This document shows positions 1-6,245 of a DNA stretch of 9,267 nucleotides, piece after piece. Numbering within the stretch: the first letter of the stretch is position 1; each line of letters opens with the position of its first letter. The notes beneath the pieces were generated by a model. The model saw only the letters and a program-made list of their open reading frames with translations, was not told the origin of the DNA and ran no database searches. The stretch spans positions 1-9,267 of the forward strand of contig JAFLEG010000091.1 of assembly GCA_017302195.1 (NCBI GenBank), in the 5' to 3' direction. This stretch comes from Verrucomicrobiota bacterium. GTDB lineage: Bacteria; Verrucomicrobiota; Verrucomicrobiia; Limisphaerales; UBA9464. The position numbers and the translations under genes are program-made.

Positions 1-685
1 CCGCCACATCGAGCCGCGGACCGGACACCGGGGCGTCGTCGGCAAACTTGAGGCTACCCACCACCTGCAGGGCCTCGGGGCGAACCCCCAGGGACTGCAG
101 ACGCCGCGCATCCGCCTCGCTCTGCACCCCGACGCCCTCAAAGCCCGCAAACAGCTCCCGGAACAGGAACCGTCCGAGGCGATAGCCCCGGTAGGAGCGC
201 TCAGAGATCCGCGCGTTCACCAGAAAATGGGGCATGCCCCGGCGCTGGAGCCCCCAGATCATGTTGGGCCAGATCTCCGCCTCGACGAAGACCATGGCCT
301 CCGGATGGAGGGTCCCGAGGGCGCGCTGGACATGCTTCCGGCGGTCAATGGGGTAGTAGATCTTGGAGACGTGGGCGGGCAGGCGCCGCTGCAGTTCGCC
401 CATGCCGGTGGAGGTGGTGGTGGAGACCACGAACTTGTGGTTGGGCAGGCGCGGTTCCAGGGCGGCCACCAGCCGCGAGCAGACGGCCACCTCCCCCACG
501 CTCACCGCGTGGATCCACAGGATCCGGCGGTTGGTCAGCGCCTGCTTGAGCTTGCCGTCATACTGCGCGAAGCGCTGTCCGAACCCGGCCACCCAGTTGC
601 CGCGCCGGTACATCTTCAGGAAGTAGAACGGCGCGCTCAGGATGAACCCGATGTTCAGAAGCAGGTTGTAGAGGAACCGTTTCAC
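1..685 (-). CDS. waaA: 3-deoxy-D-manno-octulosonic acid (Kdo) transferase, N-terminal 228 residues (3' end off window)
   Basis: WaaA (KdtA, family GT30) moves Kdo from CMP-Kdo onto lipid IVA at the inner membrane, the step that starts the lipopolysaccharide inner core. The readable part is the N-terminal acceptor domain. A hydrophobic anchor lies at residues 5-23. The signature HAVSVGE is at 59-65, where Glu65 aligns with the proposed catalytic base. STTTSTGM is at 88-95, YYPID at 110-114, EAEIWPN at 135-141 and NARISERS at 157-164. The C-terminal sugar-nucleotide domain lies beyond position 1. I chose a GTG start at 683-685: an in-frame TAA occurs at 737-739, there is no ATG between them, and the resulting MKRFLYNLLL start resembles the family. 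No clear Shine-Dalgarno sequence precedes it. The gene follows fabI on the same strand after 184 bases. Identification is firm; the start codon is less so. Confidence 0.93.
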   Translation of the reverse strand, partial: MKRFLYNLLLNIGFILSAPFYFLKMYRRGNWVAGFGQRFAQYDGKLKQALTNRRILWIHAVSVGEVAVCSRLVAALEPRLPNHKFVVSTTTSTGMGELQRRLPAHVSKIYYPIDRRKHVQRALGTLHPEAMVFVEAEIWPNMIWGLQRRGMPHFLVNARISERSYRGYRLGRFLFRELFAGFEGVGVQSEADARRLQSLGVRPEALQVVGSLKFADDAPVSGPRLDVA

Positions 686-869
686 CGTGGTGCCGGCGGC
701 GACGGTACCGGATGCACCAATGCGGCGAAGAAAAAGTTACGGAGAAATGCCAATGAGGAACCATGCGCTCCCCGGCAACATCTACCGAAGGGTCACGGCT
801 GCGTCCCCGCGCCTCTGCAGCGCCACGGCTCCGAAGTGTGCGGAACTCCCCCCGGCCCGCGCGGGCGGG
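686..869. other. Intergenic region between fabI and waaA
   Basis: These 184 bases hold no credible gene. An A/T-richer patch at about 728-758 stands out from the GC-rich surroundings and could carry the waaA promoter, but I could not find a convincing -35/-10 pair. Next to the fabI stop codon is the perfect 12-base palindrome GCCCGCGCGGGC (855-866). It could fold only as a 4-bp stem and has no T-run, so it is a weak terminator candidate. Confidence 0.4.
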
Positions 870-1640
870 CTACATGCCCATGATCTGGTAGCCGGAGTCC
901 ACGTAGATCACCTGTCCGGTGATGGCGGCGGCGCCGTCGCCGGCGAGGAAGGCGCCGGTGGCACCCAGCTCCTCCGGCAGCACGTTGCGCTTCAGCGGGG
1001 CGTGGGCCTCGTAATGCTTGAGCATGTCGCCAAAGCCGGCGATGCCGCGTGCGGCCAGGGTGTTCATCGGGCCGGCGCTGATGCAGTTCACGCGGATCTT
1101 CCGCGGTCCGAGGCTGTAGGCCAGATAGCGGGTGCTGGCCTCCAGGGCGGCCTTGGCCACGCCCATCACGTTGTAGTGCGGGATCACCTTTTCGGCGCCG
1201 TAGTAGGTCATGGCGACGATGCTGCCCCCGGCGGTCATCAGCGGCGCGGCGGCCCGGGACAGCGCGATCAGCGAGTAGGCGCTGATGTCATGGGCGGTCT
1301 TGAAGGCCTCCCGGCTGGTGTTCAGGAAATCCCCCTCCAGGGCCTCCTTCGGCGCGAAGGCCACGGAATGCAGCATCAGGTCCAGGCGTCCGAACTTCTC
1401 CCCCACCGCGGCGAAGACCGACTCGATTTGCGCATCCTGGGTGACATCGCAGGGCAGGATGAGGGTGTCCGGACCGAAGGTCCCCGCGAGCTCCTCGACG
1501 TTCTCCTTCAGCCGCTCGCCCTGGTAGGTGAAGGCCAACCGCGCTCCGGCACGGTGCCAGGCCTGCGCGATGGCCCAGGCGATGGACCGCTTGTTGGCCA
1601 CTCCGAACACGATACCCAGTTTCCCTTGAAGCGTTGACAT
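870..1640 (-). CDS. fabI: Enoyl-[acyl-carrier-protein] reductase (NADH), FabI type
   Basis: FabI catalyses the last step of each fatty-acid elongation cycle, reducing trans-2-enoyl-ACP with NAD(P)H in the cytoplasm. The 256-residue product is a short-chain dehydrogenase fold of normal FabI length (E. coli 262). The divergent FabI nucleotide-binding segment GVANKRSIAW is at residues 13-22. The active-site pattern is intact: Tyr146, Tyr156 and Lys163 within TYYGAEK and PHYNVMGVAK, at the same numbers as in E. coli. RVNCISAGPM (183-192) and the C-terminal VIYVDSGYQIMGM are also typical. I chose the ATG at 1638-1640, which gives the usual MSTLQGKLG-like start. An in-frame ATG 39 bases upstream (1679) would add an unconserved Arg/Pro-rich leader. 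No strong ribosome binding site is seen for either start. The gene lies between the FHA gene and waaA on the same strand, which places it in an envelope-lipid neighbourhood. As a FabI it would be the expected target type for triclosan-class inhibitors (family knowledge). Confidence 0.96.
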   Translation of the reverse strand: MSTLQGKLGIVFGVANKRSIAWAIAQAWHRAGARLAFTYQGERLKENVEELAGTFGPDTLILPCDVTQDAQIESVFAAVGEKFGRLDLMLHSVAFAPKEALEGDFLNTSREAFKTAHDISAYSLIALSRAAAPLMTAGGSIVAMTYYGAEKVIPHYNVMGVAKAALEASTRYLAYSLGPRKIRVNCISAGPMNTLAARGIAGFGDMLKHYEAHAPLKRNVLPEELGATGAFLAGDGAAAITGQVIYVDSGYQIMGM

Positions 1641-1703
1641 GACGCCGCCGAGCAAAGGGGATGGCCGTCCGCGGTGCAAGCCGGACCCTTTGGAAGGATC
1701 AGG

Positions 1704-1724
1704 GATGAACGATGAATGATGAAG
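1704..1724. repeat. Three tandem imperfect 7-mers GATGAAN
   Basis: GATGAAC, GATGAAT and GATGAAG follow each other directly at 1704-1710, 1711-1717 and 1718-1724 in the gap between the FHA gene and fabI, 64 bases upstream of the fabI start. It is a short, A/T-richer tandem repeat in a GC-rich setting. It may be slippage, or a regulatory site of fabI; nothing in the sequence decides between them. Confidence 0.5.
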
Positions 1725-1730
1725 TGGACC

Positions 1731-1748
1731 CCAGGAACCTTTCCCTGG
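1731..1748 (-). terminator. Possible hairpin downstream of the FHA gene
   Basis: CCAGGAA (1731-1737) pairs with TTCCCTGG (1741-1748) with one bulged C and a 3-base loop. It lies 42 bases past the FHA stop on the minus strand. The bases that follow are only mildly T-rich, so factor-independent termination is a weak call. Confidence 0.22.
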
Positions 1749-1790
1749 AAGGCCGAACCGGCGACATTTGGCGGGTACTTGCCACCAGCT

Positions 1791-2432
1791 TCACGGACCC
1801 TTCTTGCGGCCGATCAGGATGGTCTGGGTCAGGCGGGCGAACAGGCCCTTCTTGGCGGCGGGCTTCTCCGAAGCCCCCGGGATGGGCTCGCACTTGGCGT
1901 TGCAGTCGGGACAAAACAGCAGGAGCCCCGCCTTGCCCCCCGAGAGCTTCATGGCCCGGAGGCTGGAAATGCTGAACATGCCGGGACACTTCACCACCGC
2001 CTGGCAGCCGAGAATGGCCTGGTGAGTCGCCGCCAGGGAGGCGTTGCGGGAACAGGCGAGCGTGCCATCGGGCAGGCTGTTGAGATCGCCGGCCGCCTGG
2101 GCGGCCTGGGGACCCCCGCCCAGCGGAATCTTGACGTCGTACTCCTCGATGACCAGCAGCATGTCCACCGTGCCGAACTGGAGACGCTGCCCGCCGGCCA
2201 ATGCGGCCTCCTCCACGGGCTGGCCCTCGATGAAGGTGCCGTTGGTGGACTGGAGGTCCCGCACGATCACGGTGCCATCGGTCTCCAGCACGCTGATCTC
2301 GGCATGGAAGCTGGAGACGCTTGGCTCCGGAATGCGGAACTCGTTGGTGGGGTTGCGTCCGACCGTGTTCAACCCGGCGTGGAGCTCATGCTCGAACGGC
2401 AGATTGAGTCCTCGGAGGATGTAGCGGTGCAT
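1791..2432 (-). CDS. FHA-domain protein with cysteine-rich C-terminal segment
   Basis: This is a 213-residue, probably cytoplasmic protein with no signal peptide. Residues 1-100 form a forkhead-associated domain, a phosphothreonine-peptide reader. The GR motif is at 25-26, a serine-rich VSSFHAEI with His43 at 39-46, and the STNGTF loop with Asn64-Gly65 at 62-67. It follows the FHA pattern closely, but where many FHA domains have Ser-Arg-x-His it has Ser-Ser-Phe-His. Residues 120-185 hold Cys127, His137, Cys143, Cys149 and then Cys174, Cys177 and Cys181 in FCPDCNAKC, which suggests a zinc-binding knuckle (inference). The tail is Lys-rich (189-211). No kinase or secretion gene adjoins it, so its partner is unknown. 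I start it at the ATG at 2430-2432 because the product then opens straight into the FHA beta-strand; the 60 codons upstream in frame look non-coding. No Shine-Dalgarno sequence is evident. Confidence 0.88.
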   Translation of the reverse strand: MHRYILRGLNLPFEHELHAGLNTVGRNPTNEFRIPEPSVSSFHAEISVLETDGTVIVRDLQSTNGTFIEGQPVEEAALAGGQRLQFGTVDMLLVIEEYDVKIPLGGGPQAAQAAGDLNSLPDGTLACSRNASLAATHQAILGCQAVVKCPGMFSISSLRAMKLSGGKAGLLLFCPDCNAKCEPIPGASEKPAAKKGLFARLTQTILIGRKKGP

Positions 2433-2479
2433 GGCGGAGTGGGTAGTGCGTGCCGGAATCGCCGACAAATGCCGGTGGG

Positions 2480-2509
2480 TGCATAGCGTCGGACTGCGGT
2501 TCCTGTAAA
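2480..2509 (-). promoter_or_regulatory. Candidate sigma70-type promoter for the FHA gene
   Basis: On the minus strand TTTACA (2504-2509, 5 of 6 consensus -35 bases) is followed after 18 bases by TATGCA (2480-2485, 3 of 6 consensus -10 bases). This sits 47 bases upstream of the FHA start codon. The -10 match is weak and the promoter preferences of this phylum are not those of E. coli, so this is a suggestion only. Confidence 0.27.
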
Positions 2510-2515
2510 GCCTTT

Positions 2516-2530
2516 CGGGAGCGATTCCCG
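2516..2530. repeat. Short perfect hairpin
   Basis: CGGGA (2516-2520) pairs with TCCCG (2526-2530) around a 5-base loop GCGAT. It lies between the candidate FHA promoter and the larger hairpin at 2543-2599. Stems of 5 bp are common by chance in such GC-rich DNA; it is listed because it adjoins the larger structure. Confidence 0.35.
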
Positions 2531-2542
2531 GGCCAAGCGGGG

Positions 2543-2599
2543 ACTGTGGGGACTCGCGAGGCGCGCCCCCCCCTCGGACACGCCTGGGGAGTCCACAGT
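2543..2599 (-). terminator. Long imperfect hairpin after the PSD1 gene (terminator or dispersed palindromic element)
   Basis: The left arm ACTGTGGGGACTC (2543-2555) is complementary to the right arm GAGTCCACAGT (2589-2599) except for two extra Gs. Inside, AGGCG (2559-2563) can pair with CGCCT (2581-2585), closing a C-rich loop. It begins 9 bases past the stop codon of the large PSD1 gene on the minus strand, the right place for a terminator. It lacks a following U-run, so it may instead stabilise the 3' end of the transcript or be a copy of a dispersed palindromic repeat. Confidence 0.5.
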
Positions 2600-2608
2600 G
2601 CCCGCACC

Positions 2609-5600
2609 TCAATCCACGAACACGAACTCATTGGCGCTGAGCAGCACCTGGGCGAACTCCTGCCAGGCATCGAGGGGCGGCACGGTCGGGCGGGGCCCGG
2701 AGAAATCCCGCCGGCTGTTCCAGGAGGCCGCTGCGCCGACCGGGGCCGGATCCAGCCGCGTCAGGTCCACCCGCCATTCAAAGCTGTCGGAGTTCTCATC
2801 GGCCCGCGGCTCCACCACGAAATCCAGGGCATCGCCCGTCTGCACCTCGAGGGTCTCCACCTCCGTGGACCGACGCCCGTGATGGACTTCCCAGGTACCC
2901 AGGGATCCGGTACGGCTGGAAATCACCCGTCCCAGGACCCCGTCGCCCGCCTCCGCCTCCTGCTTCAGGGCGCCGGAGATGCGGATCCTTCCGGTGAAGG
3001 GCGCGGTCCAGCGCCGGATGGCGGCGTTGCTGGCCGATGAACCGGGGTGGCCCCCGTCGCGATTGAGCAGTGTCCATTGGCCGGTGCTGGACGGCACCTT
3101 CGTCTCCCATTGCCACTGCTCACCGCTGAAGGTGGGCAGGGCACGCCACTGCTCGACCCGGCCCGAATCGGGATTCCAGAGTCCGGTGCCGTAGCTCCAG
3201 GTGGATGCCGGAGCCGGTTCCGGAGGGGCGCCGGGCGTCTGTCCGACAAAGGCCAGCGCCAGGGTCCTCTCCTCCGCGGTGGGCGGCCGCTGAAACGCCA
3301 GGGCGTACATGCGCTCGATGCGCGCGGCCGGTGCGGCGGCGGCGAGGTCCGGACGGCCCGCGAAGTCCCGCGCGCGTTCCGCCATGAAGGGACTGTTCAT
3401 CAGGAACAGCGCCTGCTGCGGCGTCGTGGTCTGAAAGCGCATCGGCGAGGTGCTGTCGGGGCTGGCAAAGTCGAAGGCCCGCAGGATCCCGGGGAGATTC
3501 TGCCGGTCAATGAAGCCGTAGAGCGTGCGCCGCGCGGAACCGGGCTCCTCATACATGGGCACCGGCTGACCCCCGAGGGAGGGATCCAGGCGGCCGCTGA
3601 CCGCCAGCAGGGTGTCCCGCAGCGCTTCAAAATCAGCCCGCTTGCGGTTCATGCGCCACCAGAGGGTGTTGGCCGGGTCCACCGTCTCGCACCGGGCGAA
3701 GGCCTCGCGCGCTGCGGCATCCGGTCCGGGATCGCTGGACTGCCGGTAGGTGGCGGACAGCACCAGGTACCGGTGGAGCTGCTTCAGGGACCAGCCGTGG
3801 TCCATGAACCACACGGCGAGGTGGTCCAGGAGTTCCGGATGGCTCGGCGGATCGCACCGCACGCCAAAGTCGCTCGGGGTGCCGACCAGCGGGGAACCGA
3901 AATGGCGCTGCCAGACCCGGTTCACCATCACCCGGGCCGTGAGGGGATTGTCCCGACTGGCAATGGCCCGGGCCAGTTCCAGACGGCCGCTGCCGTCGGT
4001 GAACGGGGTGCGCTGGGCACCGGAGACCAGGGCCAGGAACTGGCGGGGTACGGCCGGACCGTGGTTGCCGGGATTGCCGCGCTTGAACACCACCGGTTCG
4101 GACGGCTTGTCATTGTCCACCAGCGCCATGGCCCGGAGGGGCGCCCCCGGATGGGTGGCGTCCAGTTCGTCCACCTTGCGCTTCAACCCCCGCAGTTTCT
4201 GTCCGGTCGGTGTGTCGAAGAACCGATCCACATCGCGGGTCGCCGCCGTGATTGGGGACTCCGGACCGTACAGCAACTGGCGCAGTTCCTCCCCGGCCGG
4301 ATCCTGCAGCGCTTCCGGTGCGGGACGTCCGGCCGTGCGGGAGGCCTCCAGCTCCGACGCCCATGCGGCATCCGCTGCCAGGATCAGTTCGCCATAGCGC
4401 GTCGCCAGCTCCTGCATTGAGGCGGGCGGGCGGGCGGCGAGTGCGGCGGCCACCCGCGGATTCTGCGGGGCGTCGGGCGGGGCATTGGTGAGGCGGGTGG
4501 CAATCTCGGGGGCGCGGACGGCGAATTCGTTCGTGGCCAGCGCGGCAAAGGCGAACCACGGACGGAAGGCAGGCGTGGGCGTGGCGCGCCACTTCTCCAG
4601 TTGAGATTTCCAGGCGGCCACCAGACCCGGATCCAGCGAGCGCACCCGCGCCAACCCCTCCAGATTGGTCCAGTCCAAGCCCAGGGAATCCTGCGCTGCC
4701 AGCAGGTAGTCCCCCACCCTCTCGCGCAGCTTGCGGCCGATCTCGGCCGTCCGTTCGGCCCGAAAATCCGCGAGCTCCTTCTGACGCCTGGCCAGCTCGG
4801 CCTCATAGTCCGCCGCGCGGCGCGGATCCGGATTCGGCCCCAGCAGCGGGCGCTCCGCCGGCTCGTGACTCGAGTTGAAGACCCCGTACAGCGAGTAGTA
4901 ATCCGCGGTCGGGATCGGATCGTACTTGTGGTCGTGACACCGGGCGCAGGAGACCGTCAGTCCCTGGGTGCCGCGGAATACCACGTCAATCCGGTCGTCA
5001 ATGATGTCCGGCGTGTTGTCGAGAAACCGGCGGCCCAGGGTGAGGAATCCCTGCGCCGCCATCGGCCAGGGATTTTCCGGAGTCGCCAACCGATCCCCGG
5101 CGATCTGCTGGAGCAGGAATTCATCGTAGGGCAGGTCGCGGTTCAGGGCATTCACCACCCAGTCGCGGTAGGTGAAGCTGTGGCTGAACCGGCGTTCCTG
5201 CTCGAAGACGTAGCCCTTGGAATCCGCGTAGCGCGCGACATCCAGCCAGTGGCGCCCCCAGCGCTCGCCATACTCCGGGGCGGCCAGCAGACGGTCCACC
5301 ACCGCCTCGTAGGCGCCCGGTGAGTCGTCCCGGAGAAAGGCCGACATCTCCTCGGGCGTGGGGGGCAGCCCGGTGAGATCAAAGGTGATGCGGCGCAGCA
5401 GGGTCCGCCGGTCCGCCGGGGAGGCCGGCGCCAGGCCCTTTTCGACGAGGCGGGCCTGGATGAAGTCGTCCACCGCGTTGTACCGGGCGGCAGGACTGGC
5501 GAAGCGGGACGGCGCCGGGACGGGCGGATCCACCGGCCGGGCAAACGCCCAGTGACTGCGGGCGGGCGGGGTGGCGACCGCCGGACCCTCCCGCGGATCC

Positions 5601-6061
5601 GGAGCCCCCATGCGGATCCAGGCTTCCACGGCGGCAATGGACTCCTCGGAGAGCGGTCCGCCATGGTCCTTGGGTGGCATGGATTCGACATCCTTGGCCG
5701 TTCCCCGGAGAACCTGGACCAGAAGGCTCTCCGCCGGCTGACCGGGCAGCACCGGGGTCCCCGAAGCACCGCCCTGCCGCAGGGCGTCCCGGGTGTCGAG
5801 CCGCAGGCCGCCCTTCACCTTCTCCGCCCGGGCGCTGTGGCACGGGTAGCAGGAGTCGGCGAGCAGCGGGCGGATTTTGTTCTCAAAGAACTCGATCTGC
5901 GCCGCGTCCGGTTCGGGCGGAGCACTCCCGCCCGTCACGGACGTGACCCCGACCGCTCCCAGCGCCCACACCAGCGCCAAGGCGAGCGCCATTGAGGGGG
6001 CAGGCGCGAGGGCGGGCCCCCGTGGACCCGGCGGATGGAACTGGACGGACACCATGGGCAT
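2609..6061 (-). CDS. Large exported PSD1-type dihaem cytochrome protein (PSCyt1-DUF1549-DUF1553) with inserted beta-sandwich-like module
   Basis: This is a 1150-residue planctomycete-type cytochrome protein of unknown function, expected in the periplasm. Residues 25-42 are a hydrophobic signal segment, with possible cleavage after Ala47. PSCyt1 (about 55-158) has the haem motif CYPCH at 71-75 and a possible Met ligand in SMPPKD. DUF1549 (about 194-400) includes RITFDLTGLPPTPEE and a second haem-type motif CARCHDHKYDP starting at 372. A charged, probably helical stretch (413-452) and a variable middle follow. FKRGNPGNHG (659-668) and DUF1553 (from about 690, with VMVNRVWQRHFG) come next. The DUF1553 end is split: a Trp- and Gly-rich, beta-rich segment at about 954-1104 precedes the family terminus AQVLLSANEFVFVD. 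The ATG at 6059-6061 was chosen because AAGGGA lies 7 bases upstream; alternatives are 6055, 5992 (no positive charge before the signal) and 6145. The gene is divergent from a second PSD1 gene. Confidence 0.9.
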   Translation of the reverse strand: MPMVSVQFHPPGPRGPALAPAPSMALALALVWALGAVGVTSVTGGSAPPEPDAAQIEFFENKIRPLLADSCYPCHSARAEKVKGGLRLDTRDALRQGGASGTPVLPGQPAESLLVQVLRGTAKDVESMPPKDHGGPLSEESIAAVEAWIRMGAPDPREGPAVATPPARSHWAFARPVDPPVPAPSRFASPAARYNAVDDFIQARLVEKGLAPASPADRRTLLRRITFDLTGLPPTPEEMSAFLRDDSPGAYEAVVDRLLAAPEYGERWGRHWLDVARYADSKGYVFEQERRFSHSFTYRDWVVNALNRDLPYDEFLLQQIAGDRLATPENPWPMAAQGFLTLGRRFLDNTPDIIDDRIDVVFRGTQGLTVSCARCHDHKYDPIPTADYYSLYGVFNSSHEPAERPLLGPNPDPRRAADYEAELARRQKELADFRAERTAEIGRKLRERVGDYLLAAQDSLGLDWTNLEGLARVRSLDPGLVAAWKSQLEKWRATPTPAFRPWFAFAALATNEFAVRAPEIATRLTNAPPDAPQNPRVAAALAARPPASMQELATRYGELILAADAAWASELEASRTAGRPAPEALQDPAGEELRQLLYGPESPITAATRDVDRFFDTPTGQKLRGLKRKVDELDATHPGAPLRAMALVDNDKPSEPVVFKRGNPGNHGPAVPRQFLALVSGAQRTPFTDGSGRLELARAIASRDNPLTARVMVNRVWQRHFGSPLVGTPSDFGVRCDPPSHPELLDHLAVWFMDHGWSLKQLHRYLVLSATYRQSSDPGPDAAAREAFARCETVDPANTLWWRMNRKRADFEALRDTLLAVSGRLDPSLGGQPVPMYEEPGSARRTLYGFIDRQNLPGILRAFDFASPDSTSPMRFQTTTPQQALFLMNSPFMAERARDFAGRPDLAAAAPAARIERMYALAFQRPPTAEERTLALAFVGQTPGAPPEPAPASTWSYGTGLWNPDSGRVEQWRALPTFSGEQWQWETKVPSSTGQWTLLNRDGGHPGSSASNAAIRRWTAPFTGRIRISGALKQEAEAGDGVLGRVISSRTGSLGTWEVHHGRRSTEVETLEVQTGDALDFVVEPRADENSDSFEWRVDLTRLDPAPVGAAASWNSRRDFSGPRPTVPPLDAWQEFAQVLLSANEFVFVD

Positions 6062-6068
6062 TCTGACG

Positions 6069-6074
6069 TCCCTT
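6069..6074 (-). promoter_or_regulatory. Ribosome binding site of the large PSD1 gene
   Basis: AAGGGA on the minus strand ends 7 bases before the ATG at 6059-6061. It is the best Shine-Dalgarno match among the four candidate starts of this gene and decides the start chosen. It is contained in the 3' arm of the hairpin at 6070-6091 apart from its last base. Confidence 0.6.
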
Positions 6075-6091
6075 GGGACGAACTCCAAGGG
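6070..6091 (-). promoter_or_regulatory. Hairpin overlapping the PSD1 ribosome binding site
   Basis: CCCTTGG (6070-6076) and CCAAGGG (6085-6091) form a perfect 7-bp stem with an 8-base loop. In the minus-strand transcript the 3' arm contains the AAGGG of the ribosome binding site, so folding would hide it. If the transcript starts upstream of 6091, this could lower or control translation. Confidence 0.45.
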
Positions 6092-6111
6092 CTCAAACTT
6101 CACCCGGCCGA

Positions 6112-6133
6112 TTGGGGAATCGGGGAACCCCAA
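6112..6133. repeat. Inverted repeat in the divergent region
   Basis: TTGGGG (6112-6117) and CCCCAA (6128-6133) are perfect complements around 10 bases. It could be an operator half-site pair or a leader hairpin. Confidence 0.4.
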
Positions 6134-6137
6134 ACAG

Positions 6138-6151
6138 CCTGGCACTCCAGG
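6138..6151. repeat. Inverted repeat in the divergent region
   Basis: CCTGG (6138-6142) and CCAGG (6147-6151) form a perfect 5-bp stem with the 4-base loop CACT, five bases after the previous inverted repeat. Confidence 0.4.
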
Positions 6152-6156
6152 TGTGC

Positions 6157-6171
6157 ACGCTTCGCCAGCGT
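6157..6171. repeat. Inverted repeat in the divergent region
   Basis: ACGCT (6157-6161) and AGCGT (6167-6171) form a perfect 5-bp stem with a 5-base loop, six bases after the previous inverted repeat. Confidence 0.4.
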
Positions 6172-6174
6172 ACT

Positions 6175-6201
6175 CCCCTCCCCTCGCGGCGCCCCGCCCC
6201 C
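6175..6201 (-). promoter_or_regulatory. G-quadruplex-type tract (four G-runs on the minus strand)
   Basis: C-runs of 4, 4, 4 and 5 bases occur at 6175-6178, 6180-6183, 6192-6195 and 6197-6201, with spacers of 1, 8 and 1 bases. On the minus strand this is a G4-type motif, and the plus strand could form an i-motif. It lies 45 bases upstream of the second PSD1 gene. The 8-base spacer is just beyond the usual 7-base search limit. Confidence 0.45.
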
Positions 6202-6245
6202 GGTTTTGCCTCGCGGGTGAACTATCCGGACCCTAGCGTTCCGCC

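Larger units (their letters stand above)
6062..6245. promoter_or_regulatory. Divergent intergenic region between the two PSD1 genes
   Basis: These 184 bases separate the start codons of two divergent PSD1 genes and must hold, or lie next to, both promoters. No convincing -35/-10 pair is seen on either strand. The region does hold four consecutive short inverted repeats (6070-6091, 6112-6133, 6138-6151, 6157-6171) and then a C-rich tract (6175-6201). Such an arrangement could allow shared regulation of both PSD1 genes, which is inference. Confidence 0.6.

Noticed and set aside
855..866. GCCCGCGCGGGC palindrome as a fabI terminator
   Set aside because: It can form only a 4-bp stem with a 4-base loop, has no U-run, and such palindromes are frequent in GC-rich DNA.
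227..883. A 218-codon open frame on the plus strand at the left edge
   Set aside because: The minus strand encodes WaaA with several conserved motifs over the same bases.
687..1637. A 316-codon open frame on the plus strand over fabI
   Set aside because: FabI on the opposite strand is unmistakable, with its catalytic Tyr and Lys; the opposite frame has no motif.
1716..2486. A 256-codon open frame on the plus strand over the FHA gene
   Set aside because: The FHA motifs GR, His43 and STNGTF on the minus strand account for this region.
2433..2612. N-terminal extension of the FHA gene by 60 codons
   Set aside because: It is Pro/Arg-rich, reads through the hairpin and the end of the PSD1 gene, and adds no FHA structure; it is better treated as non-coding.
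3047..4420. A 457-codon open frame on the plus strand inside the large PSD1 gene
   Set aside because: It is antisense to clear DUF1553 and middle-region coding sequence, has no family motif, and is rich in Gly/Arg/His as expected of a shadow frame in high-GC DNA.
6062..6145. Start of the large PSD1 gene at the upstream ATG (6145)
   Set aside because: It would put 28 extra residues before the signal peptide and read through the inverted repeats; the ATG at 6061 has a well-spaced AAGGGA.
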